DNA of 64,000 bases from Sphingomonas sp. GTDB lineage: Bacteria > Pseudomonadota > Alphaproteobacteria > Sphingomonadales > Sphingomonadaceae. Positions 25,302-33,346 of this stretch are shown piece by piece (position 1 is the stretch's first letter; each line of letters begins with the position of its first letter). The notes beneath the pieces are model-generated. The model ran no database searches. It worked only from the letters and a program-made list of their open reading frames with translations, and was not told the DNA's origin. Position numbers and translations under genes: made by a program. The stretch lies in assembly GCF_019746665.1 (NCBI RefSeq), contig NZ_JAIERS010000003.1, forward strand, positions 1 through 64,000, read 5' to 3'.

Positions 25302-27992
25302 ATGACCAAGCGCTGGCTTTTGCTGCATGGGGCCGCGCTCGCGGCGCTCGCTTCCGCGCTGCCGGTACGCGCCGCCGCGCAAAGCACCATCGAGTGGCGG
25401 ATCGACCGCCAGGAACTCGGCACCGCGCTGATCGCCTTTTCGCGCCAGAGCGGGCGCCAGGTGCTGTTCGCGCCCGAACTGGTGCGCGGCAAGACCGCGC
25501 GCCCCTTGCGCGGGCGGATGGAGCCGACGCGCGCGCTCGCGGCGCTGCTGCGCGGATCGGGCCTGCACTATCGCGAGGCCAATGGCGGCACGCTGCTGAT
25601 CGAGCCGGCGCGCGCGACCCAGTCCCCCGCCGATCCCGCCCCGGCGCCGGGCGGCGCCCAGACCCCGGCCCCCAACCCCACCGAGACCCCCGCCGCCGAT
25701 GCCGCCGCCGAGCCGCCGGTGCAGGAGGATATCGTCGTCGTCGGCACCGCGGGCGGCGGCACCCGGCGCCAGAACGCCGCCTTCGCGGTGACGAGCATCG
25801 ACAGCACCACCGCGCAGCGGCTCGGCGCGCAGAGCACCGCCGAAGTGCTGCGCGTCGTCCCCGGCGTCAGCACCGAAAGCTCGGGCGGCAAGAACGGCGC
25901 GAACATTTTCGTGCGTGGCTACCCCTCGGGCGGCGATGCCGAATATGTGACGCTGCAATATGAAGGCGTCCCCTTCTTCCCGCCGCCAACCCTGTCGTTC
26001 CTCGAAAATACCCAGCTGATCCGCACCGACGAAACGCTCGGCCGGGTCGAGGCAGTGCGCGGCGGCACCGGCGCCTTGTTCTCGAACGGGCAGCCGGGCC
26101 TCACCGTCAACTTCGTCCAGCGCGAGGGCAGCCAGAAGCGCGAGGGGCTGGTGAAGCTGCAAGGTACCGATTTCGGCGAGTTCCGCGCCGACGCGGTCGC
26201 CTCCGGCCCGATCGACAGCAACACCACCTTCCTGGTCGGCGGCTTCTACAATGTCGCGAACGGCATCCGCGACCCGCGCTTCGAGGCGGAGCGCGGCGGG
26301 CAGATCAGCGGCAATATCCGCCACGATTTCAGCCGTGGCAGCGTGCTGGTGTTCGGGCGTTATCTCGACGATCGCGGCCAGTGGCTGCTGCCGATCCCGG
26401 TGATCCAGAACGGCGACCGGATCAGCGCCTATCCCGGCTTTTCCGCCGGCACCGGCACGTTGCTCGGCCCCGATAACCGCTTCGGCACGCGCAACGATGG
26501 CTCACGGATCGATCTCGGCAACGGGCGCGGCGCGCAGATCGGCAATGTCGGCTTCAACGCAGAGTACCGCCTGGCCGACGGGCTCCAGTTCCGCGACCGC
26601 TTCAGCTATCTGGTCGGCCGCGCCGATACCTTCGGGCTGGTGCCCGGCGGCACCGCGCCGCAAAGCGCCGCCGCCTTCGCGGCCGGCCTTGGCGGCACGA
26701 TCCGCTCGCTCAATTTCGTGACCGGCGGCGCGGCGGCGGACCCCAACACCCAGATCGTCCAGGCCGGGCAGTGGAGCGTCACCAAGCGCATCGAGTCTTA
26801 CGTCAACGACGCCGCGCTCGAATGGAAATATGGCCGCAACAAGCTGACCGGCGGCATCTTCTACACCAGCTACAGCTCGCGCGATCGCTGGAACCTGGGC
26901 AACAGCCTGTTGCTCACCGCCGAACCCAATGCCCGCCGCCTCAACCTGGTGCTGAACGACGGCCGTGTGGTGACGCGCGACGGCTATACCGGCGGCTCGT
27001 TCTTCAACGTCAACGCCAATTATTCGGGCGAGGACATCGCCGGCTATCTGGTCGACGAATGGCAGATCACCGACAAGCTGCGGATCGACGCCGGCGTGCG
27101 CTACCAGAATCACAGCGTCGATGGCCGGCTGGAGAATAACGGCAGCACCGGCGCGGCGGGGCTCGATGGCAACCCGCTGACGCTCTATGACAATAACGAC
27201 GCGGTGCTGAACGGCACCTTCCGCACGATCCGCTATCGCGGCGATGCCTGGTCGTGGACGGCGGGCGTCAATTACGACTTCACCCGCCAGGTCGGCGCGT
27301 TCTTCCGCTATAGCCGGGGCAACAGCTTCCCCTTCTTCGACAATCTGCGCGACGGCATCACCGTGGCGCCGCGCGTCGATAGCTATGAAGGCGGGGTGAA
27401 AGTGTCGGCGGGCAAGGTGAGCGCCTATGTCACCGCCTTCCACAACGACTTCAACGGCCTCGCCACCACGGTCATCACCAATGGCGCGCCGATCGCCTCG
27501 ATCGGCGGGGCGAGCGCGACCGGCGTCGAGTTCGAAGGCGCGGTGCGGCCGGTGCGCGGGCTGTCGGTGACGGGTTCGGCGACCTATCTCGACGCGACCT
27601 ACCGCAACTTCTTCACCGATGGCGGGCGCACCAACCTGTCGGGCAACACGGTGCAGCGCCAGCCGCGCTGGCAGTGGCGGGTGACGCCTTCCTATGACTA
27701 TGACTTCGGCAACCGCACCAAGGCGGGCGCTTTCCTGACCGTGGGCTATATCGGCCGCCGCTTCTCCGACGTGCAGAACCAGCAGGTGCTGCCAAGCTAT
27801 TACAAGGTCGATGCCGGGATCACGATCGATGTCGGGCCGGTGCAGTTCGCGGTGCTGGGCGACAATCTGACCGACACGATCGGGCTGACCGAGGGCAACC
27901 CGCGCGTGATCGGCGCGCAGGGCGGCGGCGCGATCTTCGCGCGGCCGATCGTCGGGCGATCGGTGCGCTTTGCCGGCACGGTGCGTTTTTGA
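25302..27992 (+). CDS. TonB-dependent receptor with STN signalling domain
   Basis: 896-aa outer-membrane receptor. A signal peptide (about 27 residues, ending AAA before QST) is followed by the STN domain (about 30-82) that talks to FecR. A Pro/Ala linker, the TonB-box-like DIVVVG (about 142-147), the plug (about 150-290, with VRGYP and VEAVRGGTGALFSNGQPG) and a beta-barrel ending in the terminal Phe complete it. With the sigma factor and FecR it forms a cell-surface signalling system, most probably for iron-siderophore uptake; the ligand cannot be read from sequence. GGGAGATGG precedes ATG 25302. Confidence 0.92.
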   Translation: MTKRWLLLHGAALAALASALPVRAAAQSTIEWRIDRQELGTALIAFSRQSGRQVLFAPELVRGKTARPLRGRMEPTRALAALLRGSGLHYREANGGTLLIEPARATQSPADPAPAPGGAQTPAPNPTETPAADAAAEPPVQEDIVVVGTAGGGTRRQNAAFAVTSIDSTTAQRLGAQSTAEVLRVVPGVSTESSGGKNGANIFVRGYPSGGDAEYVTLQYEGVPFFPPPTLSFLENTQLIRTDETLGRVEAVRGGTGALFSNGQPGLTVNFVQREGSQKREGLVKLQGTDFGEFRADAVASGPIDSNTTFLVGGFYNVANGIRDPRFEAERGGQISGNIRHDFSRGSVLVFGRYLDDRGQWLLPIPVIQNGDRISAYPGFSAGTGTLLGPDNRFGTRNDGSRIDLGNGRGAQIGNVGFNAEYRLADGLQFRDRFSYLVGRADTFGLVPGGTAPQSAAAFAAGLGGTIRSLNFVTGGAAADPNTQIVQAGQWSVTKRIESYVNDAALEWKYGRNKLTGGIFYTSYSSRDRWNLGNSLLLTAEPNARRLNLVLNDGRVVTRDGYTGGSFFNVNANYSGEDIAGYLVDEWQITDKLRIDAGVRYQNHSVDGRLENNGSTGAAGLDGNPLTLYDNNDAVLNGTFRTIRYRGDAWSWTAGVNYDFTRQVGAFFRYSRGNSFPFFDNLRDGITVAPRVDSYEGGVKVSAGKVSAYVTAFHNDFNGLATTVITNGAPIASIGGASATGVEFEGAVRPVRGLSVTGSATYLDATYRNFFTDGGRTNLSGNTVQRQPRWQWRVTPSYDYDFGNRTKAGAFLTVGYIGRRFSDVQNQQVLPSYYKVDAGITIDVGPVQFAVLGDNLTDTIGLTEGNPRVIGAQGGGAIFARPIVGRSVRFAGTVRF

Positions 27993-28020
27993 GCGCGGTG
28001 GCTGAACGGGTGACGTAACC

Positions 28021-28150
28021 AGTTCCTCCCCCGGCGGGGGAGGTGGCACCCGCGCAGCGGGTGACGGAGGGGTGTCCCCGGCGGATCAACGGCCTCACCC
28101 CTCCACCATTCGCTCGCGCGAATGGTCCCCCTCCCCTTGCAGAGGAGGAA
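28021..28150. repeat. Cluster of C/G-rich palindromes
   Basis: Several hairpins in series: CCTCCCCC facing GGGGGAGG at the start, CACCCGC/GCGGGTG, and CATTCGC/GCGAATG further on. The region lies between the TonB receptor stop and the trehalase gene and is probably the receptor's 3' end plus the trehalase leader. Confidence 0.5.
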
Positions 28151-28189
28151 CTGCGAAGACTGGCGACCGCCGTGATTGTAGAGGTGCCG

Positions 28190-29746
28190 ATGCGCGCGTT
28201 GATTGCCGCCTTCCTGCTCGCCGCGCCCGCCGTGGCGCAAACGCCCGCCGCCGCCCCGCCCACGCCCGCCGAACATTATGGCGCGCTGTTCCGCGAGGTG
28301 CAGCTCGGCCGCGTCTTCCCCGACAACAAGACCTTCGTCGACGCGGTGCCCAAGCGCCCGGTCGCCGCGATCCTCGCCGATTACGCGCGCGAGCAGCCGA
28401 GCGATGCCGCCGCGCTGCGCGCCTTCGTCCTCGCCAATTTCACCGTGCCCGGCGTCAACGACATGGCGGCGGACCCGCTTCGCGCGCATATCCGCGCGCT
28501 GTGGCCGATCCTCACCCGACCCCCGCTCACCCCCGCGCCCGGCGGCTCGGCGCTCGCCTTGCCCCGGCCCTATGTCGTGCCCGGCGGGCGGTTCCGCGAG
28601 ATTTACTACTGGGACAGCTATTTCACCCTGCTCGGGCTGAAGGCCGATGGCGAGGACGCGCTGATCGAGGCGATGCTCGATAACTTCACGTCGCTGATCG
28701 AGCGTTACGGCCACATCCCCAATGGCACGCGCAGCTATTATCTCAGCCGCTCGCAGCCGCCCTTTTTCGCGCTGATGCTCGATCTGTCGGCCAACCGCGA
28801 TCCAGCCGTCGCCGCCCGGCGGCTGCGGGCGCTGCGGCGCGAATATGCCTTCTGGATGCGCGGTGCCGCCTGTCTCGGCGGCGCGGGCGCCTGCGAGCAT
28901 GTCGTGCGGATGCCCGACGGATCGCTGCTCAACCGCTATTGGGACGCGAAAGCCACCCCGCGCGACGAAAGCTTCGCCGAGGACAGCGCGACCGCCGCCG
29001 GCGCCGCCGAACAGCCACGGCTGTGGCGCGATCTGCGCTCGGCGGCGGAGAGCGGCTGGGACTTCAGCTCGCGCTGGCTGGCGGACGGCAGGACACTCGC
29101 GACGATCCACACGACCGACATCGTGCCGGTCGATCTCAACAGCCTGCTCTTCGCGGTGGAAGCGCGGATCGCCGCGCGCTGCCAGGCGGCGGGTGACCGC
29201 GCCTGCGCCGCCGAGTTCGCGGGCCGCGCGGGGGCGCGCAAGGCGGCGATGGCGCGCTACCTCTGGTCCGCCGCGCGTGGCTGGTACGCCGATTTCGACC
29301 GCGCGACCGGCAAGCCGAGCGATCGCCTGTCGGCGGCGACGCTCTATCCCTTGTTCACCGGCGTCGCCGGACCAACGGAAGCGCAGGCGGTCGCTCGCAC
29401 CGTCCAGGCGCGACTGCTCGCGCCCGGCGGGCTGCGCACCACCGAAGTCGCAACCGGCCAGCAATGGGACCGGCCCAATGGCTGGGCGCCGCTGCAATGG
29501 ATCGCGATCGACGGCCTCGCCCGCGGCGGCCAACCGACGCTCGCCCGCGACATCGCCCGCCGCTGGCTGACGACCGTGAACGCCGCCTTCGCCGAGACGG
29601 GCAAGCTGCTCGAAAAATATGATGTCGAGGAACGCCGGCCGGGCGGCGGCGGCGAATATCCGCTGCAGGATGGCTTCGGCTGGACCAACGGCGTCGCGAG
29701 CGCGTTGCTCGATCGCTACCCCGATCTCGCGCCGGCGAAGCCCTAG
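28190..29746 (+). CDS. treA: Periplasmic trehalase (GH37)
   Basis: 518-aa glycoside hydrolase family 37 enzyme that splits trehalose into two glucose. Signal peptide ends PAVA before QTP, so it acts in the periplasm. Both family signatures are present: PGGRFREIYYWDSYF (about 127-141) and QWDRPNGWAPLQW (about 425-437). The catalytic Asp lies in ESGWDFSSRW and the catalytic Glu in GGGGEYPLQDGFGWTNG. ATG 28190 is preceded by GAGG and begins the signal peptide, so longer frames are rejected. Confidence 0.95.
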   Translation: MRALIAAFLLAAPAVAQTPAAAPPTPAEHYGALFREVQLGRVFPDNKTFVDAVPKRPVAAILADYAREQPSDAAALRAFVLANFTVPGVNDMAADPLRAHIRALWPILTRPPLTPAPGGSALALPRPYVVPGGRFREIYYWDSYFTLLGLKADGEDALIEAMLDNFTSLIERYGHIPNGTRSYYLSRSQPPFFALMLDLSANRDPAVAARRLRALRREYAFWMRGAACLGGAGACEHVVRMPDGSLLNRYWDAKATPRDESFAEDSATAAGAAEQPRLWRDLRSAAESGWDFSSRWLADGRTLATIHTTDIVPVDLNSLLFAVEARIAARCQAAGDRACAAEFAGRAGARKAAMARYLWSAARGWYADFDRATGKPSDRLSAATLYPLFTGVAGPTEAQAVARTVQARLLAPGGLRTTEVATGQQWDRPNGWAPLQWIAIDGLARGGQPTLARDIARRWLTTVNAAFAETGKLLEKYDVEERRPGGGGEYPLQDGFGWTNGVASALLDRYPDLAPAKP

Positions 29747-29855
29747 CCCGGGGGCTGTCATCACTCCGTCGCACCGCGCGGTCCCGCCGCCGCCGCCGGC
29801 GGAACCAACCATCCGCCCTGCCGTTGCGCGTTTCGTTGGCAAGACGGAGAAGACC

Positions 29856-30179
29856 ATGCCCCTACCCCTTATCAAGGCGGCGAGCGCCACGGTGATGCTG
29901 GCCTCGGCGCTCGGCGTCGGCGGCTGCGCGACGCGCGGTTTCGTGCGCGAACAGGTCGGTGTCGTGAACCAGCGCGTCGATGCGCTGGAGGCGCGGCTGC
30001 GCGATACCGATGGCGCGGCGCGCTCGGGGCTGACGACGGCCCAGGCGGCGCAGGCTCAGGCGCAGGCGGCGGGCGGCCAGGCGCAGAACAACGCGCAGCG
30101 GCTCGATCAGCTCAACGCGCGCGTCGATGGCATCGAACAGCGGATGCAGGAAACCCGCCGCAAGCGCCCCCGGCATTGA
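29856..30179 (+). CDS. Small coiled-coil lipoprotein
   Basis: 107-aa lipoprotein. A signal peptide ends in GVGGC (lipidated C24). The mature part is a Gln/Ala/Arg-rich helix with heptad pattern (VVNQRVDALEARL, then RLDQLNARVDGIEQRM), resembling a short Lpp-like coiled coil. The L,D-transpeptidase gene is 16 bp downstream, so the pair may link outer membrane and peptidoglycan. That role is inferred. GACGGAG precedes ATG 29856. Confidence 0.75.
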   Translation: MPLPLIKAASATVMLASALGVGGCATRGFVREQVGVVNQRVDALEARLRDTDGAARSGLTTAQAAQAQAQAAGGQAQNNAQRLDQLNARVDGIEQRMQETRRKRPRH

Positions 30180-30195
30180 TCGCGCCGACCGCCCG

Positions 30196-30945
30196 ATGAA
30201 GAGCAAATGGTGGTGGCATCGGGCGGTCGCGGTCGCGGTGATCCTGTTGGGGACACCGCCCGCGCTGGCGGCGACACGCGCGGACAAGGCGCCGCGCGTC
30301 GCCAAGCCGCGCGCGTCGGTGTCGCCCCCGATCCTGGCGCCCGATCTGGCCATACCCGATCCCTCGCCCGATGCGCTGCGCATCCGCGACTGGGTGGCGT
30401 TCGCGGGTGACAATAACGCCCTTCCCTATCTGATCGTCGACAAGCCGAGCGCGACCGCGTGGTTGTTCGACGCGCGCCACCGCCCGCTGGCGCGGGTGCC
30501 GGTGCTGCTCGGCATCGCCCCCGGCGACGAAGCGACGCCGGGCGTGGGGGCGAAGAAGCTCGCCGAGATCGGCCCCGCCGAGAAAACCACCCCCGCCGGC
30601 CGCTTCCTCGCGCGGTACGGCCTGGCGGCGGGCCGGCAGCGCGTGCTGTGGGTCGATTACACCGACTCGGTCGCGCTCCATCCGATCCCGAGCGACGCGA
30701 ACAAGCGCGAGCGCCGCGCCGCGCGAATGGCCTCGCCAACCGCCGCCGACAACCGCATCACCTTTGGCTGCATCAACGTACCGGGCCGCTTCTATGCCCG
30801 GCGGGTGCGGCCGCTGTTCACGCGTAAGGGCGGCTATGTCTATGTCATCCCCGAAGCGAGCCCGCTGGAGGCGGTGTTCCCGGGGGTGCGGACGCTGCCT
30901 TATGCTGCGGCGCCGCCCGCCACGCTGGAAGCATCGCGGCCGTAA
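30196..30945 (+). CDS. L,D-transpeptidase (YkuD-like) family protein
   Basis: 249-aa exported protein with a signal peptide ending ALA before ATR. The C-terminal catalytic region TFGCINVPGRFYARRV carries the YkuD-type cysteine (about residue 194) in a GCIN context instead of the common SHGCIR. An upstream VALHPIP segment supplies the conserved His. It may make 3-3 cross-links or attach lipoproteins to peptidoglycan; the neighbouring coiled-coil lipoprotein is a possible partner. Its 3' end overlaps the convergent XRE gene by 46 bp. Confidence 0.8.
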   Translation: MKSKWWWHRAVAVAVILLGTPPALAATRADKAPRVAKPRASVSPPILAPDLAIPDPSPDALRIRDWVAFAGDNNALPYLIVDKPSATAWLFDARHRPLARVPVLLGIAPGDEATPGVGAKKLAEIGPAEKTTPAGRFLARYGLAAGRQRVLWVDYTDSVALHPIPSDANKRERRAARMASPTAADNRITFGCINVPGRFYARRVRPLFTRKGGYVYVIPEASPLEAVFPGVRTLPYAAAPPATLEASRP

Positions 30946-31502
30946 TCGCGCACCAGCGTCGCGACGCGCGCGAACCAGGCTGGTGTCGCGAGCCACATCT
31001 GGCGCGCCCCCGGCAGCAAGGGTTGCAGCTGCAGCCGCGCCGCCTCCACCCCCGTCAGCCGCCCGAACGCGAAGCGCCCCGCCGCGCGTGGCACCAGAAT
31101 GTCGCGGTTGAGCGCCTGGGGCAGACGATCGGGGGCGAGCCGATCGCACCACAGCACATCGCCCGCGCGATACTCGCCAGTCGTCGCCACCACCCGCAGC
31201 GCGAGCGCGCCCGCGGGGGGCCGGAGCGGGGCGTATAGCTCGCTTTTGCGCGGCGCGGACGCACCCTGCGGCCCGACCAGCGCGACGACCGGCAGCTCGG
31301 CGGTGGTTGGCAGCTGAAGCAGCTCGCCCGGCGTGACGCCGAGCGCCGGCGCGATCCGCGCGAGCCAGGCGAGCGAGACGGTGCGCGTCCCCATCTCCAG
31401 CCGGCCGATCGTTTGCGGCGTGGTCGGCGGCACACAGGCGCGCGCGACCTGATCGAGCGTCATCCCGCGCGCCAGGCGCAGATCGCGAAGAGCGGTGATC
31501 AT
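30900..31502 (-). CDS. XRE-family regulator with degenerate S24-like domain
   Basis: 200-aa protein. An N-terminal helix-turn-helix (about 1-62: LRLARGMTLDQVARAC, TIGRLEMGTRTVSLAWLARIAPAL) is followed by a C-terminal domain resembling LexA/CI peptidase folds (ALRVVATTGEYRAGDVLW) but lacking the catalytic Ser/Lys pair, so it should not self-cleave. It is divergent from a DUF6456 gene. In Caulobacter, an XRE protein called RogA represses the GTA activators; this gene is positioned to do the same here. The orthology is inference. It could act at the element at 31516-31531. Confidence 0.7.
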   Translation of the reverse strand: MITALRDLRLARGMTLDQVARACVPPTTPQTIGRLEMGTRTVSLAWLARIAPALGVTPGELLQLPTTAELPVVALVGPQGASAPRKSELYAPLRPPAGALALRVVATTGEYRAGDVLWCDRLAPDRLPQALNRDILVPRAAGRFAFGRLTGVEAARLQLQPLLPGARQMWLATPAWFARVATLVRDYGRDASSVAGGAAA

Positions 31503-31515
31503 GGCGCCCCCTTGT

Positions 31516-31531
31516 ACCGGATTGGTTATTT
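31516..31531 (+). promoter_or_regulatory. Shared GTA-associated 16-bp element, copy 1
   Basis: ACCGGATTGGTTATTT lies in the divergent region between the XRE gene and the DUF6456 gene. It matches 15 of 16 bases of 33236-33251, upstream of the GTA structural operon, in the same orientation relative to the downstream plus-strand gene. Both copies are followed by CGCTGT and a TACAT sequence. The core ACCGGATTGGT is an imperfect dyad suited to a helix-turn-helix dimer. Confidence 0.5.
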
Positions 31532-31591
31532 CGCTGTCCTACATCGGCCGCCCTCTGGCAAGGGGGCATGGAGCGGATGGAGGAGTTGGTG

Positions 31592-32068
31592 ATGCGCGAA
31601 CTGGTGCAGCGGTCGATCGATGCGGACGGCGTGGTCGGCCGTGCGCCGCCGCGGCGCGGCCAGCGCGGGGTGACGGTGAACCTCGCCGAATCGCCGCTCG
31701 CCTGGCTCGCCGCGCGCGGGCTGCTGAGCGTGGCGCAGCTCGAGGCGGGCGAACGGCTCCGCGCCGATTATGAAGCCGCCCAGCTCGGCGCGCGGGTGAC
31801 GATGCGCTGGGACGCGACCCCCGCCGGGGTACGCGGCGGCGGCGCGCCCGAACCCGGGCTCGGCGCGATCGCCGCGAAGCGCCGCTTCGACGCCGCGCTC
31901 GCCGAAGTCGGGCCGGGCCTTGGCGACATATTGTGGCGCGTGGTGTGCGCGGGGGAAAGCGTGCCGGGGGCGGAGAAAGCGCTCGGCTGGCCGGCGCGCG
32001 CGGGGCGGCTGGTGCTCGGCATGGCGCTCGATCGGCTCGCGGCGCATTACGGGCTGCCGGTGGGGTGA
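31592..32068 (+). CDS. DUF6456 protein, GafA C-terminal-like GTA activator
   Basis: 158-aa protein. ESPLAWLAARGLLSVAQLEAGERLRADYEAAQLGARVTMRW and the later LGDILWRVVC...LGWPARAGRLVLGMALDRLAAHYGL match the DUF6456 pattern, the domain I know from the C-terminal half of the Rhodobacter activator GafA and from Caulobacter GafZ. No DNA-binding domain is present, so a partner must supply it. GGAGGAG six nt before ATG 31592 favours that start; ATG 31568 is also in frame. It lies 1.2 kb upstream of the GTA operon, separated only by dapF. Confidence 0.75.
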   Translation: MRELVQRSIDADGVVGRAPPRRGQRGVTVNLAESPLAWLAARGLLSVAQLEAGERLRADYEAAQLGARVTMRWDATPAGVRGGGAPEPGLGAIAAKRRFDAALAEVGPGLGDILWRVVCAGESVPGAEKALGWPARAGRLVLGMALDRLAAHYGLPVG

Positions 32069-32104
32069 GCCGGATCGCTGCATGGTGCGAATCATCCCCG
32101 CTCA

Positions 32105-32203
32105 CCTTCCCCGGCGAAGGCCGGGGTCCAGCATAAGCCCGGCGGATCGCGGCGCCCAATCGCCGGCGGCACGAGGCTGGACCCCGGCCTTCGCCGGGGA
32201 AGG
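32105..32203. repeat. REP-like element with perfect 28-bp inverted arms
   Basis: Positions 32105-32132 and 32176-32203 are exact reverse complements, each containing the CCCCGG...CCGGGG core found at 43-123 and 41998-42015. It separates the DUF6456 gene from dapF and could act as a terminator or mRNA-stability element. Confidence 0.75.
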
Positions 32204-32265
32204 GGTGGATGAAGCGTTACGTGCAGCGCTTGGGCGCGCGCGAAGGATCGCCTATCTAGGCGGCC

Positions 32266-33198
32266 ATGCGCCTCTCCTTCATCAAATGCCACGGCTCCGG
32301 CAATGATTTCCCGCTGATCGACGCGCGCGGCCTCGCGCTGAGCGATGCCGAATGGTCCGCCGCCGCGCGCGCGCTCGCCGACCGCGCCGGGCCGGTGGGC
32401 GGCGACGGGCTGCTCGCCCTGCTCACCCCCGCGCCGGGGACGCTCCAGATGCGGATGTGGAACCCGGATGGTTCGGAGGCCGAGACCTGCCTCAACGGGC
32501 TGCGCTGCGTCGCGCGCGCGGGGTTCGAGGCGCTGGGGCTGCACGAGGCGCCGGTGCGGCTGAAGGCGTCGCACGCCGAAGTCGCGCTCGATCCGCCGCT
32601 CGGCGACGGCGTGGTGACGGTGCGCGAGACGGTCGGCCCGGCCGACCTGGACGCGCGCTGGGTGGCGGGCGCCGAACGCATCGTCGAAGCGCCGATCGCC
32701 CCCCTCGGCAGCGCACGCGCGTTCACCGCGGTCGCGATGCCCAACCCGCACCTGATCACTTTCGTCGAGCGGATCGACGAGGCCGAGCTGGTCGCGCTCG
32801 GCACGATTTGCGAGGCGGCGCCCGCCTGGCTGCCGGGGCGCGCCAATGTCTCGTTCGTCGAACAGCGCGGGGGCGATCTGTTCGTGCGCACCTTCGAACG
32901 CGGCGTCGGCCTCACCAACAGCTGCGGCTCGGCGATGGCGGCGGCGAGCTTCGCCGCGTGCCTCACCGGGCGGCTGCCTTACCGGGTGCCGCTCAAGGTG
33001 TTCAACGCCGGCGGGCTGGTGCGCGCGGTGGTCGGCGACGATGCGATGGTCACGCTGTCGGGCAACGCCACCTTCGAATGGGCGGGATCGGCCGAGGTCG
33101 ATTTCGCGACCGGGCGCGCGGGGGAGCTGGTGGTCGAGCGCCATTATGGCGACGAGATCGCGGCGTGGAGCGCGCTGGTGGACGGCCTGGCGCGGTAG
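32266..33198 (+). CDS. dapF: Diaminopimelate epimerase (divergent)
   Basis: 310-aa DapF-fold protein; would convert LL- to meso-diaminopimelate for lysine and peptidoglycan. The opening KCHGSGNDFPLID is canonical. The two catalytic cysteines are C75 (ETCLNGLRC) and C220 (TNSCGSAM). Both motifs differ from the usual CGNGxRC and ACGTGA forms, so this may be a diverged paralogue or act on a related amino acid. Monocistronic between the DUF6456 gene and the GTA operon, with a repeat element before it. Confidence 0.8.
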   Translation: MRLSFIKCHGSGNDFPLIDARGLALSDAEWSAAARALADRAGPVGGDGLLALLTPAPGTLQMRMWNPDGSEAETCLNGLRCVARAGFEALGLHEAPVRLKASHAEVALDPPLGDGVVTVRETVGPADLDARWVAGAERIVEAPIAPLGSARAFTAVAMPNPHLITFVERIDEAELVALGTICEAAPAWLPGRANVSFVEQRGGDLFVRTFERGVGLTNSCGSAMAAASFAACLTGRLPYRVPLKVFNAGGLVRAVVGDDAMVTLSGNATFEWAGSAEVDFATGRAGELVVERHYGDEIAAWSALVDGLAR

Positions 33199-33235
33199 GC
33201 GCGCGCGGCGGTGCGGATGAAGCCGCAGCTCACGA

Positions 33236-33251
33236 ACCGGATTGGTGATTT
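33236..33251 (+). promoter_or_regulatory. Shared GTA-associated 16-bp element, copy 2
   Basis: ACCGGATTGGTGATTT, 15 of 16 bases identical to 31516-31531. It ends 5 bp before the -35 box of the GTA operon promoter, the place expected for an activator or repressor site. Confidence 0.5.
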
Positions 33252-33256
33252 TCCGC

Positions 33257-33285
33257 TTGACAGCGCGACGCTGTTTCGGTACATA
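33257..33285 (+). promoter_or_regulatory. GTA operon promoter with overlapping dyad
   Basis: A consensus -35 TTGACA (33257-33262), 17-bp spacer and TACATA (33280-33285) lie 61 bp before the terS ATG. A perfect dyad ACAGCG-CGA-CGCTGT (33260-33274) overlaps the -35 box and spacer, a typical repressor position. Start point not determined. Confidence 0.55.
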
Positions 33286-33346
33286 ACAGGAACACTGACG
33301 AATTGGGCCTCGCAGCCACCGCGCCCCGCCTCCGCCAGGAATTCCG

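Noticed and set aside
23691..26324. Minus-strand open frame of about 870 codons opposite sigma, fecR and TonB receptor genes
   Set aside because: Low-complexity Arg/Gly/His composition; the opposite strand has complete, motif-bearing genes with coupled starts.
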